This document shows positions 25,841 through 34,284 of a stretch of DNA of 64,000 nt, piece by piece (the first letter of the stretch is position 1; each line of letters begins with the position of its first letter). Origin of the DNA: Peptococcaceae bacterium 1109 (lineage in GTDB: Bacteria > Bacillota > Limnochordia > Darwinibacteriales > Darwinibacteriaceae); the NCBI GenBank assembly GCA_001028815.1, contig LDJB01000002.1, forward strand, positions 372,001 through 436,000. The letters are read 5' to 3'. Made by a program: the position numbers and the translations under genes. Below the pieces are notes generated by a model, which ran no database searches, was not told the origin of the DNA, and saw only the letters and a program-made list of their open reading frames with translations.

Positions 25841-26269
25841 GTGAATAAACTGAGAACCATCTTGTTGGTCTGCTTAGTCAGTGTACTAGCTGTTGGGGCC
25901 GTTGTCAATGCGGAGATTAAGGGGTACCCAGTGGATATACCTGGTACGAACGTGAACTTCTTCCTGTATAGGTACACAGGCGATGAGGTCCCATATGATG
26001 CTATTGGCCAGATTTGGAAGAACCTGAGCGACGTTTTGGTTCAGTGGTCTTCCGAGGGGGCGAATCCATCTGCTCTTTCCCCCGCAGATGTGGAAGTCAA
26101 AATAGTAGGAGATGTGGTTGGGGTATACCTCAAAGGCCAGCTGATTGTTGAGGTCGATGAGTTCCACGCCACGGCAAATCATGCTACTCGGGTTCAGCTT
26201 GCCACCATGTGGGCAGAGAACCTCAAGAAAGGCGTGGAAGTCTTCGTCGAACTGAACCAACCTCGGTAG
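25841..26269 (+). CDS. Secreted protein of unknown function, 142 residues
   Basis: The frame begins with GTG, 7 nt after GGGGAGG, and encodes a signal peptide (about 1-24, ending near VVNA) and a compact ~118-residue mature domain without cysteines. The mature part is acidic, with a beta region (VKIVGDVVGVYLKGQLIVEVD) and a helical C-terminus. I do not recognise the family. It is a single-gene unit, ended by a clear terminator, and lies just outside the tRNA cluster promoter on the opposite strand. Confidence 0.75.
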   Translation: MNKLRTILLVCLVSVLAVGAVVNAEIKGYPVDIPGTNVNFFLYRYTGDEVPYDAIGQIWKNLSDVLVQWSSEGANPSALSPADVEVKIVGDVVGVYLKGQLIVEVDEFHATANHATRVQLATMWAENLKKGVEVFVELNQPR

Positions 26270-26291
26270 TATATGCGTTTTGCCCAGAAGA

Positions 26292-26325
26292 GACTTCCGG
26301 CATGTAGGTTATCCGGAAGTCTTTT
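26292..26325 (+). terminator. Intrinsic terminator after the secreted protein gene
   Basis: GACTTCCGG and CCGGAAGTC form a perfect 9-bp stem with a 12-nt loop, followed by TTTT. Confidence 0.85.
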
Positions 26326-26409
26326 GCTGTGCAACAGGAAAAACGCGGAGTGCGTAGAAGATATTTTAAAAGCTAGTACACCACCAGCAGCCTTGGGGGA
26401 GGGGGACAC

Positions 26410-27051
26410 ATGGCATCGACCGTGACGGAAACCATCCAGTCTGTTCAATATGTGAAGAACTGCCATGTGGTGGAAGAAAACGGCCAGATCGCCCAGGTTT
26501 TTGTAGAGGCCGAACTGCCTGAGGGGGACGAAGACGAGCGAACCCGAACCATCAAGAGTGTGGTCCGCTCCATTATCGGCGCGGTAGCCTTAAACCACGA
26601 CCTACAGCTAGACTATAGGAAAATCAAAGTGGTAGAGTATAAACCTGCTGAAGAATCCGGGCTGGTGATCCACCCCAGGATCCAGATCGGTGCTGCGTTT
26701 TTGAGGCGATTCCCCCGGCGAGAGACGGTCGTAGAGCTGCATGTGCTGGGACGCACCGCAGTGGGCACCTGGCCAAGCACAGACAACCCTGCCCAAGATG
26801 CATATTACGCTTGCGTGAACGCCTTAGCAGGGCTGGGCTACACTGGTTTTGAGCTCGTCTATCTTGAGATTCTCCACAACGACTTTGCCAATGAGAAGAT
26901 TGTCTTACTTAAGGTAAAATACGCCACTGTGCCAGGCGGAGAAGAAACGCTGTTGGGTGTAGCCGAGATTCAGGAAGACCTTCCCTTAGCGGTGGTCAAG
27001 GCTGTGCTCAACGCCATCAATCGCAGAATAGGTTTGCCTACCCGAACCTAA
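26410..27051 (+). CDS. Cytosolic protein of unknown function, LeuA-dimer-like C-terminus
   Basis: The 213-residue soluble protein starts after GGGGGAGGGGG. The N-terminal ~75 residues form an alpha/beta unit with the pattern RTIKSVVRSIIG...DYRKIKVVEY. The C-terminal ~120 residues suggest a beta-beta-beta-alpha repeat with small-residue-rich helices (DAYYACVNALAGLG and LPLAVVKAVLNAINR), reminiscent of the regulatory domain of isopropylmalate synthase. This likeness is from memory of the pattern and is weak. It is followed by the tiny peptide gene and the HD-GYP gene on the same strand. Confidence 0.7.
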   Translation: MASTVTETIQSVQYVKNCHVVEENGQIAQVFVEAELPEGDEDERTRTIKSVVRSIIGAVALNHDLQLDYRKIKVVEYKPAEESGLVIHPRIQIGAAFLRRFPRRETVVELHVLGRTAVGTWPSTDNPAQDAYYACVNALAGLGYTGFELVYLEILHNDFANEKIVLLKVKYATVPGGEETLLGVAEIQEDLPLAVVKAVLNAINRRIGLPTRT

Positions 27052-27072
27052 CCGAACGCAACCTAACCGAAC
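27045..27072 (+). repeat. Tandem 13-bp direct repeat at a gene end
   Basis: AACCTAACCGAAC occurs at 27045-27057 and 27060-27072, a 15-bp period. The first copy contains the stop codon of the preceding gene; the second would supply another in-frame TAA. Confidence 0.85.
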
Positions 27073-27110
27073 CCATGCAATCAGCAATTCAGCCTGGGGG
27101 AGGTTTGAAA

Positions 27111-27200
27111 ATGAAGAAGCTTATCGCTTTCCTGTTGACAGCAGCCGCGTTCTTGACAGCTGCTGCCAGCGTACTGGCAGACACAGTAAGAGTTAAGTAG
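27111..27200 (+). CDS. 29-residue exported peptide precursor
   Basis: A 30-codon frame starts at ATG 27111, 6 nt after GGGGGAGGT, and stops at TAG 27198. The product is almost entirely a signal peptide: MKK, a 20-residue hydrophobic Ala/Leu core, then SVLA. Predicted cleavage after SVLA would leave only the hexapeptide DTVRVK. Such a layout is seen in precursors of exported signalling peptides (Phr class), but it could also be a remnant of a longer secreted gene. The HD-GYP membrane protein starts 52 nt downstream. Not long enough to be picked up by ordinary gene calling. Confidence 0.6.
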   Translation: MKKLIAFLLTAAAFLTAAASVLADTVRVK

Positions 27201-27252
27201 TTCTTCATCTCCTTAACGGGTAGGCATTCCTTTCTTGTTGGAGGTCTCGTCA

Positions 27253-28518
27253 ATGCGCCAGAAGCTGTTCAAACCCTATCTTGTCGGCTGCGCCCTGGCC
27301 GCCGTTGTGTTTCTCGTTGCGGCCTTTGCCTACCAGGGATTCACGTTTGACCCCCGACTGATTGTGTTTCTTATCTTACTGCTACTCAACGCCCACTACC
27401 AGATTTTCAGCGTTGATGGAAGCCGCAGCTTTGCCATCACCTTTCCCATTTTGTTCCCCGTAGTAGCTCTTTTTGGGCCAGCTTGGGCCTGTGCCCTTGG
27501 CTTTCTAGGCACCGTATCCCTCGACGAGCTCGACCGGGATAAGCTTGTTCTGGCCTATAACCAGGGAGCCATCGGCCTATCAGCGGGCTTGAGCGCACTT
27601 GCCTTCCAAGCCACCGGCGGTATTCCCGCTTTAGTGGTGTCACTGCCCGTCGCCGTCTTAACGTATTCACTGCTTAATCACGGCTTGGCCATGCTCGTTT
27701 TTTACCTGCGGGCCGATCAGCCTGCGCTTAAGTGGACATTCATCCTTAACGTCTTCAAGACCCTCATACCTTCTGTGGCTTTATCTGCCTTTTTCTATTT
27801 TTGCTTTTACCACTACGATATTCTCGGCCTATTTGGGGCATACTTCCTTTTTGTGGTAGTTAGGTCAGGGGCGCTCTTAGGGCACTTAGAAACCAACTAC
27901 CGCATTGCCCTCATCCGTTCGTTAATGAGAGCAGTCCACGCGAAGGATCCTTCCCTTATGGCTCACCTGGAAAATGTGGCAGATTACTCAAAACGGTTGG
28001 CCAAAGCATGCCGCTATCCCTTCTGGAAAATGCCCATCTTGATTGAGGCCGCCTATTTCCACGACATCGGGAAGCTGGAAATCAACGACTCGATTTTGAA
28101 GAAATCGGGCAGGCTGACCCCAGAAGAGTACAGCAGGATGCAGACCCACCCAACCCGGGGTGTTGAGTTCTTGAAGGAAGTACCCCTGCCTCCAGCCCAT
28201 AAGCCCATTGTGGAAAATATTGCTGGATACCACCACGAGCGCTACGACGGAACGGGGTATCCTCGCGGGCTCAAGGGGGAAGAAATACCCCTAGAGGCCA
28301 GGATCGTGGCTGTTGCTGATACGTGGGATGCCATGGTGGGTGAGCGCTGTTACCGCAAGCCCATGCCTATCCCCGATGCCATTGCAGAACTGCGGCATGT
28401 CAAGGGGACCCAGCTCGATCCTGTGTTAGTTGAGCTGTTCATTGAGCTTATCGAGAACGACAACCGCAGTGTACACGCGGTCCGGAGTGTCACCCATAGG
28501 CCCATGCACGTCCTGTAA
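27253..28518 (+). CDS. Membrane HD-GYP phosphodiesterase
   Basis: The N-terminal ~210 residues form about eight membrane helices, a sensory region resembling the membrane domains of other signalling proteins. The C-terminal HD-GYP domain, which degrades cyclic di-GMP or related dinucleotides, has the catalytic pair H270-D271 (in YFHDIGKLE), HHERYDGTGYP with the GYP triad at 335-337, and VADTWDAM. All catalytic residues seem intact. ATG at 27253 has GGAGG 8 nt upstream; a TTG at 27235 is less likely. The RibD-C gene follows 12 nt later. Confidence 0.92.
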   Translation: MRQKLFKPYLVGCALAAVVFLVAAFAYQGFTFDPRLIVFLILLLLNAHYQIFSVDGSRSFAITFPILFPVVALFGPAWACALGFLGTVSLDELDRDKLVLAYNQGAIGLSAGLSALAFQATGGIPALVVSLPVAVLTYSLLNHGLAMLVFYLRADQPALKWTFILNVFKTLIPSVALSAFFYFCFYHYDILGLFGAYFLFVVVRSGALLGHLETNYRIALIRSLMRAVHAKDPSLMAHLENVADYSKRLAKACRYPFWKMPILIEAAYFHDIGKLEINDSILKKSGRLTPEEYSRMQTHPTRGVEFLKEVPLPPAHKPIVENIAGYHHERYDGTGYPRGLKGEEIPLEARIVAVADTWDAMVGERCYRKPMPIPDAIAELRHVKGTQLDPVLVELFIELIENDNRSVHAVRSVTHRPMHVL

Positions 28519-28530
28519 GGAGGACCATCT

Positions 28531-29262
28531 GTGCAGCTGCCCGCGAAGCACCCATACCTTAACCTAGTGTTCCCTGCTCCCCCTTCTGAGAGGCCCTACG
28601 TGGGGCTAAACATGGTGATGTCCGTTGACGGAAAGATCACCGTAGGCGGCCAGCTCAAGGCAGGTAGTCTTGGCAGCCCCTTCGATCGCTATACCATGTC
28701 GGTTTTGCGCCATCACTTCGGCGCGGTCATCTGCGGCGGCGAGACTATTCGCCGCCATCCTTATTATCTGGGTGTTAGCCCCGAACTAATCCCCTTCCGC
28801 AAGGCTCGCGGAATGGCATCCCAGCCTTTGACGGTGATTGTGACCAACTCAGGGAATCTCCCCTACCCCGCCCCTCTGTTTGAAGGGGCAGAGCGGCCCA
28901 TCATCCTTACAAGCCAAGCTAGCTTCCAAAGGGTAACACAGTCTCTCGGGCCTGTGGCAGAGGTGCATGCCGTTGGTGAGCAGCGCGTTGAGGTTAGGGA
29001 GGCACTGGCTTTCCTGAGAGAACACTACCGCATCAGCCGCCTCCTCTTGGAGGGGGGCCCCCGCCTTAACTATCAGTTTTTCAAGGAAAGGGCCGTGGAT
29101 GAGGTCTTCCTTACCATCGCTCCACGGCTTGTAGGCTCAGTCTCTGACTTGACCATGGTGATGGGGGAAGACGTTTTAGAAAACCTCCCCCGTCTGGAAC
29201 TGATCTCCCATTTCCAACGGGATAATGAACTCTTCCTCCGCTATCAAGTTCCCCGAAATTAG
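28531..29262 (+). CDS. RibD C-terminal domain reductase (pyrimidine reductase/DHFR-like)
   Basis: The 243-residue protein matches the reductase half of RibD, which uses NADPH on a riboflavin precursor: LNMVMSVDGKIT at the N-terminus, VICGGETIRRH, LLLEGGPRLNYQFF and TIAPRLVG are visible. It lacks the deaminase half, so it may be a stand-alone riboflavin reductase (archaeal RIB7-like) or a reductase of other pathway. GTG at 28531 has AAGGAGG 7 nt upstream. Its stop overlaps that of the convergent YeiH gene in the tetranucleotide TTAG. Confidence 0.88.
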   Translation: MQLPAKHPYLNLVFPAPPSERPYVGLNMVMSVDGKITVGGQLKAGSLGSPFDRYTMSVLRHHFGAVICGGETIRRHPYYLGVSPELIPFRKARGMASQPLTVIVTNSGNLPYPAPLFEGAERPIILTSQASFQRVTQSLGPVAEVHAVGEQRVEVREALAFLREHYRISRLLLEGGPRLNYQFFKERAVDEVFLTIAPRLVGSVSDLTMVMGEDVLENLPRLELISHFQRDNELFLRYQVPRN

Positions 29263-30536
29263 AAGTTCCGGAAGAAGATAAATGCCAAGATCAGGCTGGC
29301 AAGAAGGTTGAAGCCCTGCCCGATCACATACAGCTTCACAGGCGCATTGCCACTAAAGGTGGCTTTGAGTTCGGAAAACTTGGTATCAAGGCCGATGGTG
29401 ACAAAGGCTAAGGCAAACAGCCATCCCCGCAAGGCAGTTGTAACCGTTAGGATACTGTCTACCTTTTCCTGGCCAAACCCAGGCAGGAACAAAAAGGACA
29501 TCACGAGGGAAGCGCCCATAAATCCCAAAACGAACTTGGGGAATCGGCGCCAAATCTCCATGGCAGAAGGCCGCTCGCCTCCCTCATCCCGCTGCACGAC
29601 CGTTACCCAGTACACTGCCCAGACAAATGAAATGAGGCCGATTAAAGCGTTTTGCAGCATTTTCACAACGGCTGCCACTTCCATTGCCTCTTGGCCCACC
29701 ATACTGCCGGCTACTACCACGGCCCCAGTACTATCCACTGTTCCCCCAATCCAGGCTCCCGCGACATTCGGGTTCATCCCCACTGCCTTAATCAGTATGG
29801 GCATACCTACCATCATTATCACGGTGAATATCACGGAGATAGAAATCGCGGCACTGATCTCCGCTTTCTTGGCCCGCACGGAGGCGCCAGTGGCAATGGC
29901 CGCCGAGACACCGCATACAGAAGTTGCCGTGGCGACCGTAGCCACCAGTTCCTTGCTCTTGATTTTCATCACCTTTGTACCCAGCCAGTAGATGAAAATG
30001 ACAGCTAGGGGAGCGCCCAGCCAAGCCACTCCCAACCCCCTCACACCCAACACCAGCACGCGGTTAAAGAGGATTTCCGCTCCCAGCAGCACCAGGCCTG
30101 TCTCGATGAAGAGTTCTGTCCTCAAGGCAGGCTTAAGCCACTGGGGCTTCCCGAAGATGTTGCTGAAGAGCATCCCCAAGATGAGAGCCCAGATGATATC
30201 GTTCACTCCGTAGTGATTCAGGGTGGCGTGGTTCCCGATGGCGTAGGCCAAGACAGCCAGGAGGAACACAAAGGGGAACCCCGCTGCATAGCGCCCCACC
30301 CTGCCCTCCATGCTCCATACTGCAATGCCCGTGAGAACCAGAATCCCCAGTCCCAGCCCGAGTAGGGGCAGAATCAGGTTGCTTGGCAGGGCATCAGCAA
30401 CATTGCCGTACCATTTCGGCAGTTTGGGCACACTACTTACCAGGCCCAGCGCAGCGCCGGCAATGATGATGGCCCCCAGCCAAATTGTCCACCAGTCCTC
30501 TCCCCTCCACCAGCTAAGCCGCTCGCCTTTTTCCAT
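29259..30536 (-). CDS. YeiH/UPF0324-family membrane transporter
   Basis: The 425-residue protein has 10-12 membrane helices and the family signature regions ATVATATSVCGVSAAIA and GGTVDSTGAVVVAG. The UPF0324 family is proposed to export sulfate or related anions, but this is not established for most members. AGGAGGG precedes the ATG. Strictly convergent with the RibD-C gene (4-nt overlap), and no regulator of the LysR type, often next to yeiH, is nearby. Confidence 0.88.
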   Translation of the reverse strand: MEKGERLSWWRGEDWWTIWLGAIIIAGAALGLVSSVPKLPKWYGNVADALPSNLILPLLGLGLGILVLTGIAVWSMEGRVGRYAAGFPFVFLLAVLAYAIGNHATLNHYGVNDIIWALILGMLFSNIFGKPQWLKPALRTELFIETGLVLLGAEILFNRVLVLGVRGLGVAWLGAPLAVIFIYWLGTKVMKIKSKELVATVATATSVCGVSAAIATGASVRAKKAEISAAISISVIFTVIMMVGMPILIKAVGMNPNVAGAWIGGTVDSTGAVVVAGSMVGQEAMEVAAVVKMLQNALIGLISFVWAVYWVTVVQRDEGGERPSAMEIWRRFPKFVLGFMGASLVMSFLFLPGFGQEKVDSILTVTTALRGWLFALAFVTIGLDTKFSELKATFSGNAPVKLYVIGQGFNLLASLILAFIFFRNF

Positions 30537-30615
30537 AAGACCGCCCTCCTAGTCCTGCAGTACTAAATCATGGTTCCATACTATGCAGGAGGAACGGGGT
30601 GGTGCGAGGCGGCAC

Positions 30616-30646
30616 AAAAAAGAGCCCTGTGCAGTTTACAGGGCTC
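30616..30646 (-). terminator. Intrinsic terminator of the peptide transporter operon
   Basis: GAGCCCTGT and ACAGGGCTC form a 9-bp stem, followed by six Ts on the minus strand, ending transcription right after the DppC-like gene. Confidence 0.92.
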
Positions 30647-30663
30647 AAGGTGCGAAAGCTTTA

Positions 30664-31530
30664 TCAGCCTACATTCTTCATCCGCGGGTCAAGAGCATCT
30701 CGTAAGCCGTCCCCCACCAAGTTAAGGCAAAGCACAGTGGTGAAAATGGCCAAACCTGGTATGGTAACAGCCCAATGGGAAACCCGGATAAAGGGCCGGG
30801 CCGCAGAGATCATGCTGCCCCATTCCGGCGTAGGCGGCTGCGCGCCCATCCCCAAGAAACTCAAGCCTGCAGCAGACAAAATAGCGCCTGCCAGAGACAG
30901 AGTTGCCATAACTATAATGGGGTTCAGGGAGTTGGGCAGAATGTGCCGGAAAATCATCCGTGCATCCGATGATCCAATGGCTTCTGCAGCGCTCACATAA
31001 TCCAGTTCCCGAATGGTCAAAACAGACGAACGCATCAAGCGAGCGAACGATGGGATATACGAAATGCCGATGGCGATGATCACATTATCCAAGCCGGGGC
31101 CTAAGGCCGCCACAATAGCCAAGGCCAAGAGAAAGCCAGGGAGAGCCATGAGAATATCCACAAACCGCATGATGATGTTATCTAACAGGCCGCCGTAAAA
31201 GCCCGCAACAAGCCCCAGCAAGCATCCTACAACAATGGCGATCAAAATGGACGAAAAGCCAACCCGAAGAGAAAGGCGGGCGCCGTACACGACGCGCGTG
31301 TAAGTGTCCCGGCCAAATTGATCCGTGCCAAAAATATGCTCTCGGCTTGGGCCCTGGAGGCGGTTGCGGATGTTCTGCTTAACCGGGTCATAAGGGGTTA
31401 CATAGGGGGCGAAGATCGCGAGGAATATGATGACAAAAAGGACGATGCCGCCTACGACCGCCCGGCGGTTTTTCAACAGCTGGCGCATGATGCGCTTGGT
31501 TTCGCTCTGGCGAATAGTGGTTTCTTCCAC
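30664..31530 (-). CDS. Peptide/nickel ABC transporter permease, DppC type
   Basis: The second permease of a Dpp/Opp-class importer: 288 residues, an N-terminal cytoplasmic segment, about six helices and the ATPase-contact loop EAIGSSDARMIFRHILPN. The family N-terminal domain motif FGTDQFGRDTYTRVVYGAR is complete. GTG start with AAGGAGGGG upstream. It ends at a strong terminator, so the operon has no ATPase genes; those subunits must be supplied from elsewhere. Confidence 0.94.
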   Translation of the reverse strand: MEETTIRQSETKRIMRQLLKNRRAVVGGIVLFVIIFLAIFAPYVTPYDPVKQNIRNRLQGPSREHIFGTDQFGRDTYTRVVYGARLSLRVGFSSILIAIVVGCLLGLVAGFYGGLLDNIIMRFVDILMALPGFLLALAIVAALGPGLDNVIIAIGISYIPSFARLMRSSVLTIRELDYVSAAEAIGSSDARMIFRHILPNSLNPIIVMATLSLAGAILSAAGLSFLGMGAQPPTPEWGSMISAARPFIRVSHWAVTIPGLAIFTTVLCLNLVGDGLRDALDPRMKNVG

Positions 31531-31545
31531 GATAACCCCTCCTTC

Positions 31546-32475
31546 CTAGTTGTAGCGTGCCCGCAGCCGGGGATCTAAGAACGCATACAACACATCAACG
31601 ATTAAGTTTATCAAAGCGTACATGATGGCAAAGGTCATGATGGTCCCCTGGACCACTGGAAAGTCCTTGTTGTTAATGGCTTCCACCACCAGCCGGCCAA
31701 TTCCCGGCCACGCGAAAATGGTCTCTGTAAGGACCGCACCGGCCATCAAGCCGCCAAACTGCAAGCCGATCATGGTAACCACAGGAATAAGTGCATTACG
31801 CAGGGCGTGCACAAAAACCACCTTGAACCGGGCCAAGCCCTTGGCGGTGGCTGTGCGGATGAAATCCTGCTGAAGCACTTCCAGCATAGATGAACGGGTC
31901 ATCCGCGCGATGCTGGCCATGGACCGGGTCCCTAGGGTCAGAGCGGGAAGAATGTAGTACTCTAACCCGCCCATGCGGCCCGATGATGGGAACCAACCCA
32001 ACCAGACGGAAAAGATCAGAATAAACATAATGCCCTGCCAAAAGGCAGGCATGCCAACCCCCGCAAGTGCCCCCAGCATTGCCACATTATCCAACAAAGA
32101 ATTGGGCTTGCTTGCTGAAAGAATCCCCACTGGAATCCCCACAATCACAGAGATGGCCACGGCCAAAACGGCCAGTTCCGCCGTTGCCGGCAAGCGCTCC
32201 ATGATTTCCGCGGTGACCACTTTCTTCGACCGGAGTGAACGGCCAAAATCTAAGCGAACGGCTTTCTTCAGCCAGTTAAAGTACTGCACAGGGAGCGGGT
32301 CATTCAGGCCCAGTTCTTCCCGGAGTGCTTCCAACTGATCAGCAGGAGCTGATTCTCCCAACATTAAGCGGGCCGGGTCACCAGGGGTGAGGTGCATGAT
32401 TAAGAACACAAAAATAGAAATACCTATGAGTACCGGTATGACTAAGAGCAAACGCCTTATGATATATCCAGACAT
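31546..32475 (-). CDS. Peptide/nickel ABC transporter permease, DppB type
   Basis: The first permease, 309 residues with about six helices, starts YIIRRLLLVIPVLIGISIFVF as is usual for DppB. The contact loop TAKGLARFKVVFVHALRNA and the region TIFAWPGIGRLVVEAI are typical. It lies 15 nt upstream of the DppC gene and about 100 nt after the binding-protein gene, with a stable hairpin between. Confidence 0.94.
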   Translation of the reverse strand: MSGYIIRRLLLVIPVLIGISIFVFLIMHLTPGDPARLMLGESAPADQLEALREELGLNDPLPVQYFNWLKKAVRLDFGRSLRSKKVVTAEIMERLPATAELAVLAVAISVIVGIPVGILSASKPNSLLDNVAMLGALAGVGMPAFWQGIMFILIFSVWLGWFPSSGRMGGLEYYILPALTLGTRSMASIARMTRSSMLEVLQQDFIRTATAKGLARFKVVFVHALRNALIPVVTMIGLQFGGLMAGAVLTETIFAWPGIGRLVVEAINNKDFPVVQGTIMTFAIMYALINLIVDVLYAFLDPRLRARYN

Positions 32476-32511
32476 TTAAGTCCGCCATCCCCCTCGATGC
32501 CTGAACCCATT

Positions 32512-32540
32512 ATAGGCGGGGTTCAGTGAACCCCGCCTAT
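32512..32540 (-). terminator. Stable hairpin between binding-protein and permease genes
   Basis: ATAGGCGGGGTTC and GAACCCCGCCTAT form a perfect 13-bp stem with a 3-nt loop. No T run follows on the minus strand, so it is more likely to protect the upstream mRNA or attenuate transcription partially, allowing more binding protein than permease. Confidence 0.7.
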
Positions 32541-32573
32541 TTCAGGTCCGACAAACATTCTTGCTAAAACAGC

Positions 32574-34076
32574 TTACTTATTAACAGATACGCCACCGAG
32601 TACGTGATGTCCTGCTGGATGCGGCCAAAAACCTTCAACGTAGTCACGGAGGCCGTTAACAGCACTGGTGTTAATCAGGAATACCCATGGTGCATCCTCT
32701 ACGATGGTCTCTTGAGCTTCCCAGTAGATGGCCATGCGCTTCTCAGGATCGGTTTCCCGACGGCCAGCATCCAAGAGCTCATCTACCCGTGGGTTAGTGT
32801 AGAAGGTGCGGTTGCCTGGGTCGCCGTGCATGCTGCTGTGGAACAGCGCATAGAGGCCGTAGTCAGCATCAGCGGTGACAGTACCCCAGCCGAGGATGAA
32901 CATGTCATGCTTACCCAAAGCTGTGTCTTCCAGGTAGGTTGCCCAAGGCAGAATCTGAATTTCAACCTCCACACCAACGTCTGCGAGGTTGGCCTGGAAC
33001 ATTTCGGCAATCTGCATTCTCAGCGGGTTGTCGTTGGTCCAGATGGACAGCTTCAGGCCATCAGCATAACCGGCTTCGGCGAGGAGTTCACGAGCCTTGT
33101 CAGGATCGTAATAGTATCCCTCAACGTTAGGATTGAAGCCCCACGCTCCTGGAGGCAGCGGAGTGTTCGACTTGGCTGCAAGGCCGGTGTAGATGTAATC
33201 TACAACAGCATCCACGTCCAGAGCATAGTTGATGGCTTGCCGTACCAGTTTGTTGTCAAGGGGCGGCTTAAGGACGTTAAAGCCTACATAGCTGGTGGAC
33301 AGCTCTTCGTACTTATCCAAAACGATACCTGGCTGGCCGGTCAGACGCAGCTCATCCATGGGCTCCAGGTTGTAAGCGATATCCACACCACCGGTCTCAA
33401 GCTCGATAGCCCGGACGGTACCTTCTGGGATACTCCGGATGATGAGTTCTTCTACCTTAGCGGGCTCGCCCCAATAATTCTCGTTCCGCACCAAGGTAAC
33501 GTGGGAACCGGAAACCCATTCCTTGAAAACAAACGGGCCGGTGCCGATTGCTACGGAAGCGCCGAAGTCGTCCCCAGCTTCCTCCACAGAACGGCGGTTG
33601 ACAATGGCGGTGGAAGGGTGAGCGAGGTGGTTGAGGATTGGCGCATATGGGTTAGCCATGCGGATCCGTACTGTGTAATCATCCACGACCTCAACTTCGG
33701 AAATTGCCTCAAGCAAGAACGCTACGGTGGCGGAATCCTTCACACGCTCGATGCTGTACTTCACATCTTCGGCGGTAAAGGCGTCACCATTGTGGAACTT
33801 CACGCCTTGACGGAGTTTGAATTCCAGCTCGTTCGGGGTAATGAACTCCCAGCTTTCGGCAAGGGCAGGAACGATGTTCAGATCCTTATCGAACTCGACC
33901 AACGTTTCATAGATCTGCACCCGTACACGGGCGGATGGCTGGTCATTCTGGCCTTGGGGATCCAAGGTGACAGGATCTGCGCCTTGTGCCACGATTAGTG
34001 TCTGGGCAGCTGCCAGAGATACCATCGAGAACACAAGAGCAAAGACGGCTACAACTACCAACAGCGACTTTCTCAA
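32574..34076 (-). CDS. Peptide ABC transporter substrate-binding protein (family 5)
   Basis: The 500-residue exported binding protein captures peptides or other small molecules for the DppBC-like permeases. The family signature region is GVKFHNGDAFTAEDVKYSIERV, and RQAINYALDVDAVV is typical. The open frame begins at 34112, but its first residues translate the ribosome binding site (RRRR). TTG at 34076 lies 9 nt after AGGAGG and gives a clean signal peptide RKSLLVVVAVFALVFSMVSL ending near AAA. There is no lipobox cysteine, so the protein may be released or held otherwise. Confidence 0.94.
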   Translation of the reverse strand: MRKSLLVVVAVFALVFSMVSLAAAQTLIVAQGADPVTLDPQGQNDQPSARVRVQIYETLVEFDKDLNIVPALAESWEFITPNELEFKLRQGVKFHNGDAFTAEDVKYSIERVKDSATVAFLLEAISEVEVVDDYTVRIRMANPYAPILNHLAHPSTAIVNRRSVEEAGDDFGASVAIGTGPFVFKEWVSGSHVTLVRNENYWGEPAKVEELIIRSIPEGTVRAIELETGGVDIAYNLEPMDELRLTGQPGIVLDKYEELSTSYVGFNVLKPPLDNKLVRQAINYALDVDAVVDYIYTGLAAKSNTPLPPGAWGFNPNVEGYYYDPDKARELLAEAGYADGLKLSIWTNDNPLRMQIAEMFQANLADVGVEVEIQILPWATYLEDTALGKHDMFILGWGTVTADADYGLYALFHSSMHGDPGNRTFYTNPRVDELLDAGRRETDPEKRMAIYWEAQETIVEDAPWVFLINTSAVNGLRDYVEGFWPHPAGHHVLGGVSVNK

Positions 34077-34258
34077 TTCTCTTCTCCTCCTCAACGTTTT
34101 TTGAGCAAACAATCTGTCGCTCCAGCTTAGGGCTTTCGTAAGTATACGAGGCTCGCCTTCCGTTTTCCTTCATTTTCGGCTGAAAAATATTCGTTACTTT
34201 TATCCAAATATGGTTAACAGGTCCTTTGCAGGAGTTGGCCAGCTAAAGTCAAATAGAA

Positions 34259-34267
34259 TGGTATAAT
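34259..34267 (+). promoter_or_regulatory. Extended -10 promoter for the BtuF-like gene
   Basis: TGGTATAAT carries the extended TGn motif and a perfect -10. No good -35 lies at standard spacing. Transcription would begin about 11 nt before the ATG. Confidence 0.55.
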
Positions 34268-34284
34268 CCGGGAAAGGATCTGGT

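Noticed and set aside
32604-33998. 464-codon plus-strand frame
   Set aside because: It is antisense to the substrate-binding protein, which has a clear signal peptide and family motifs.
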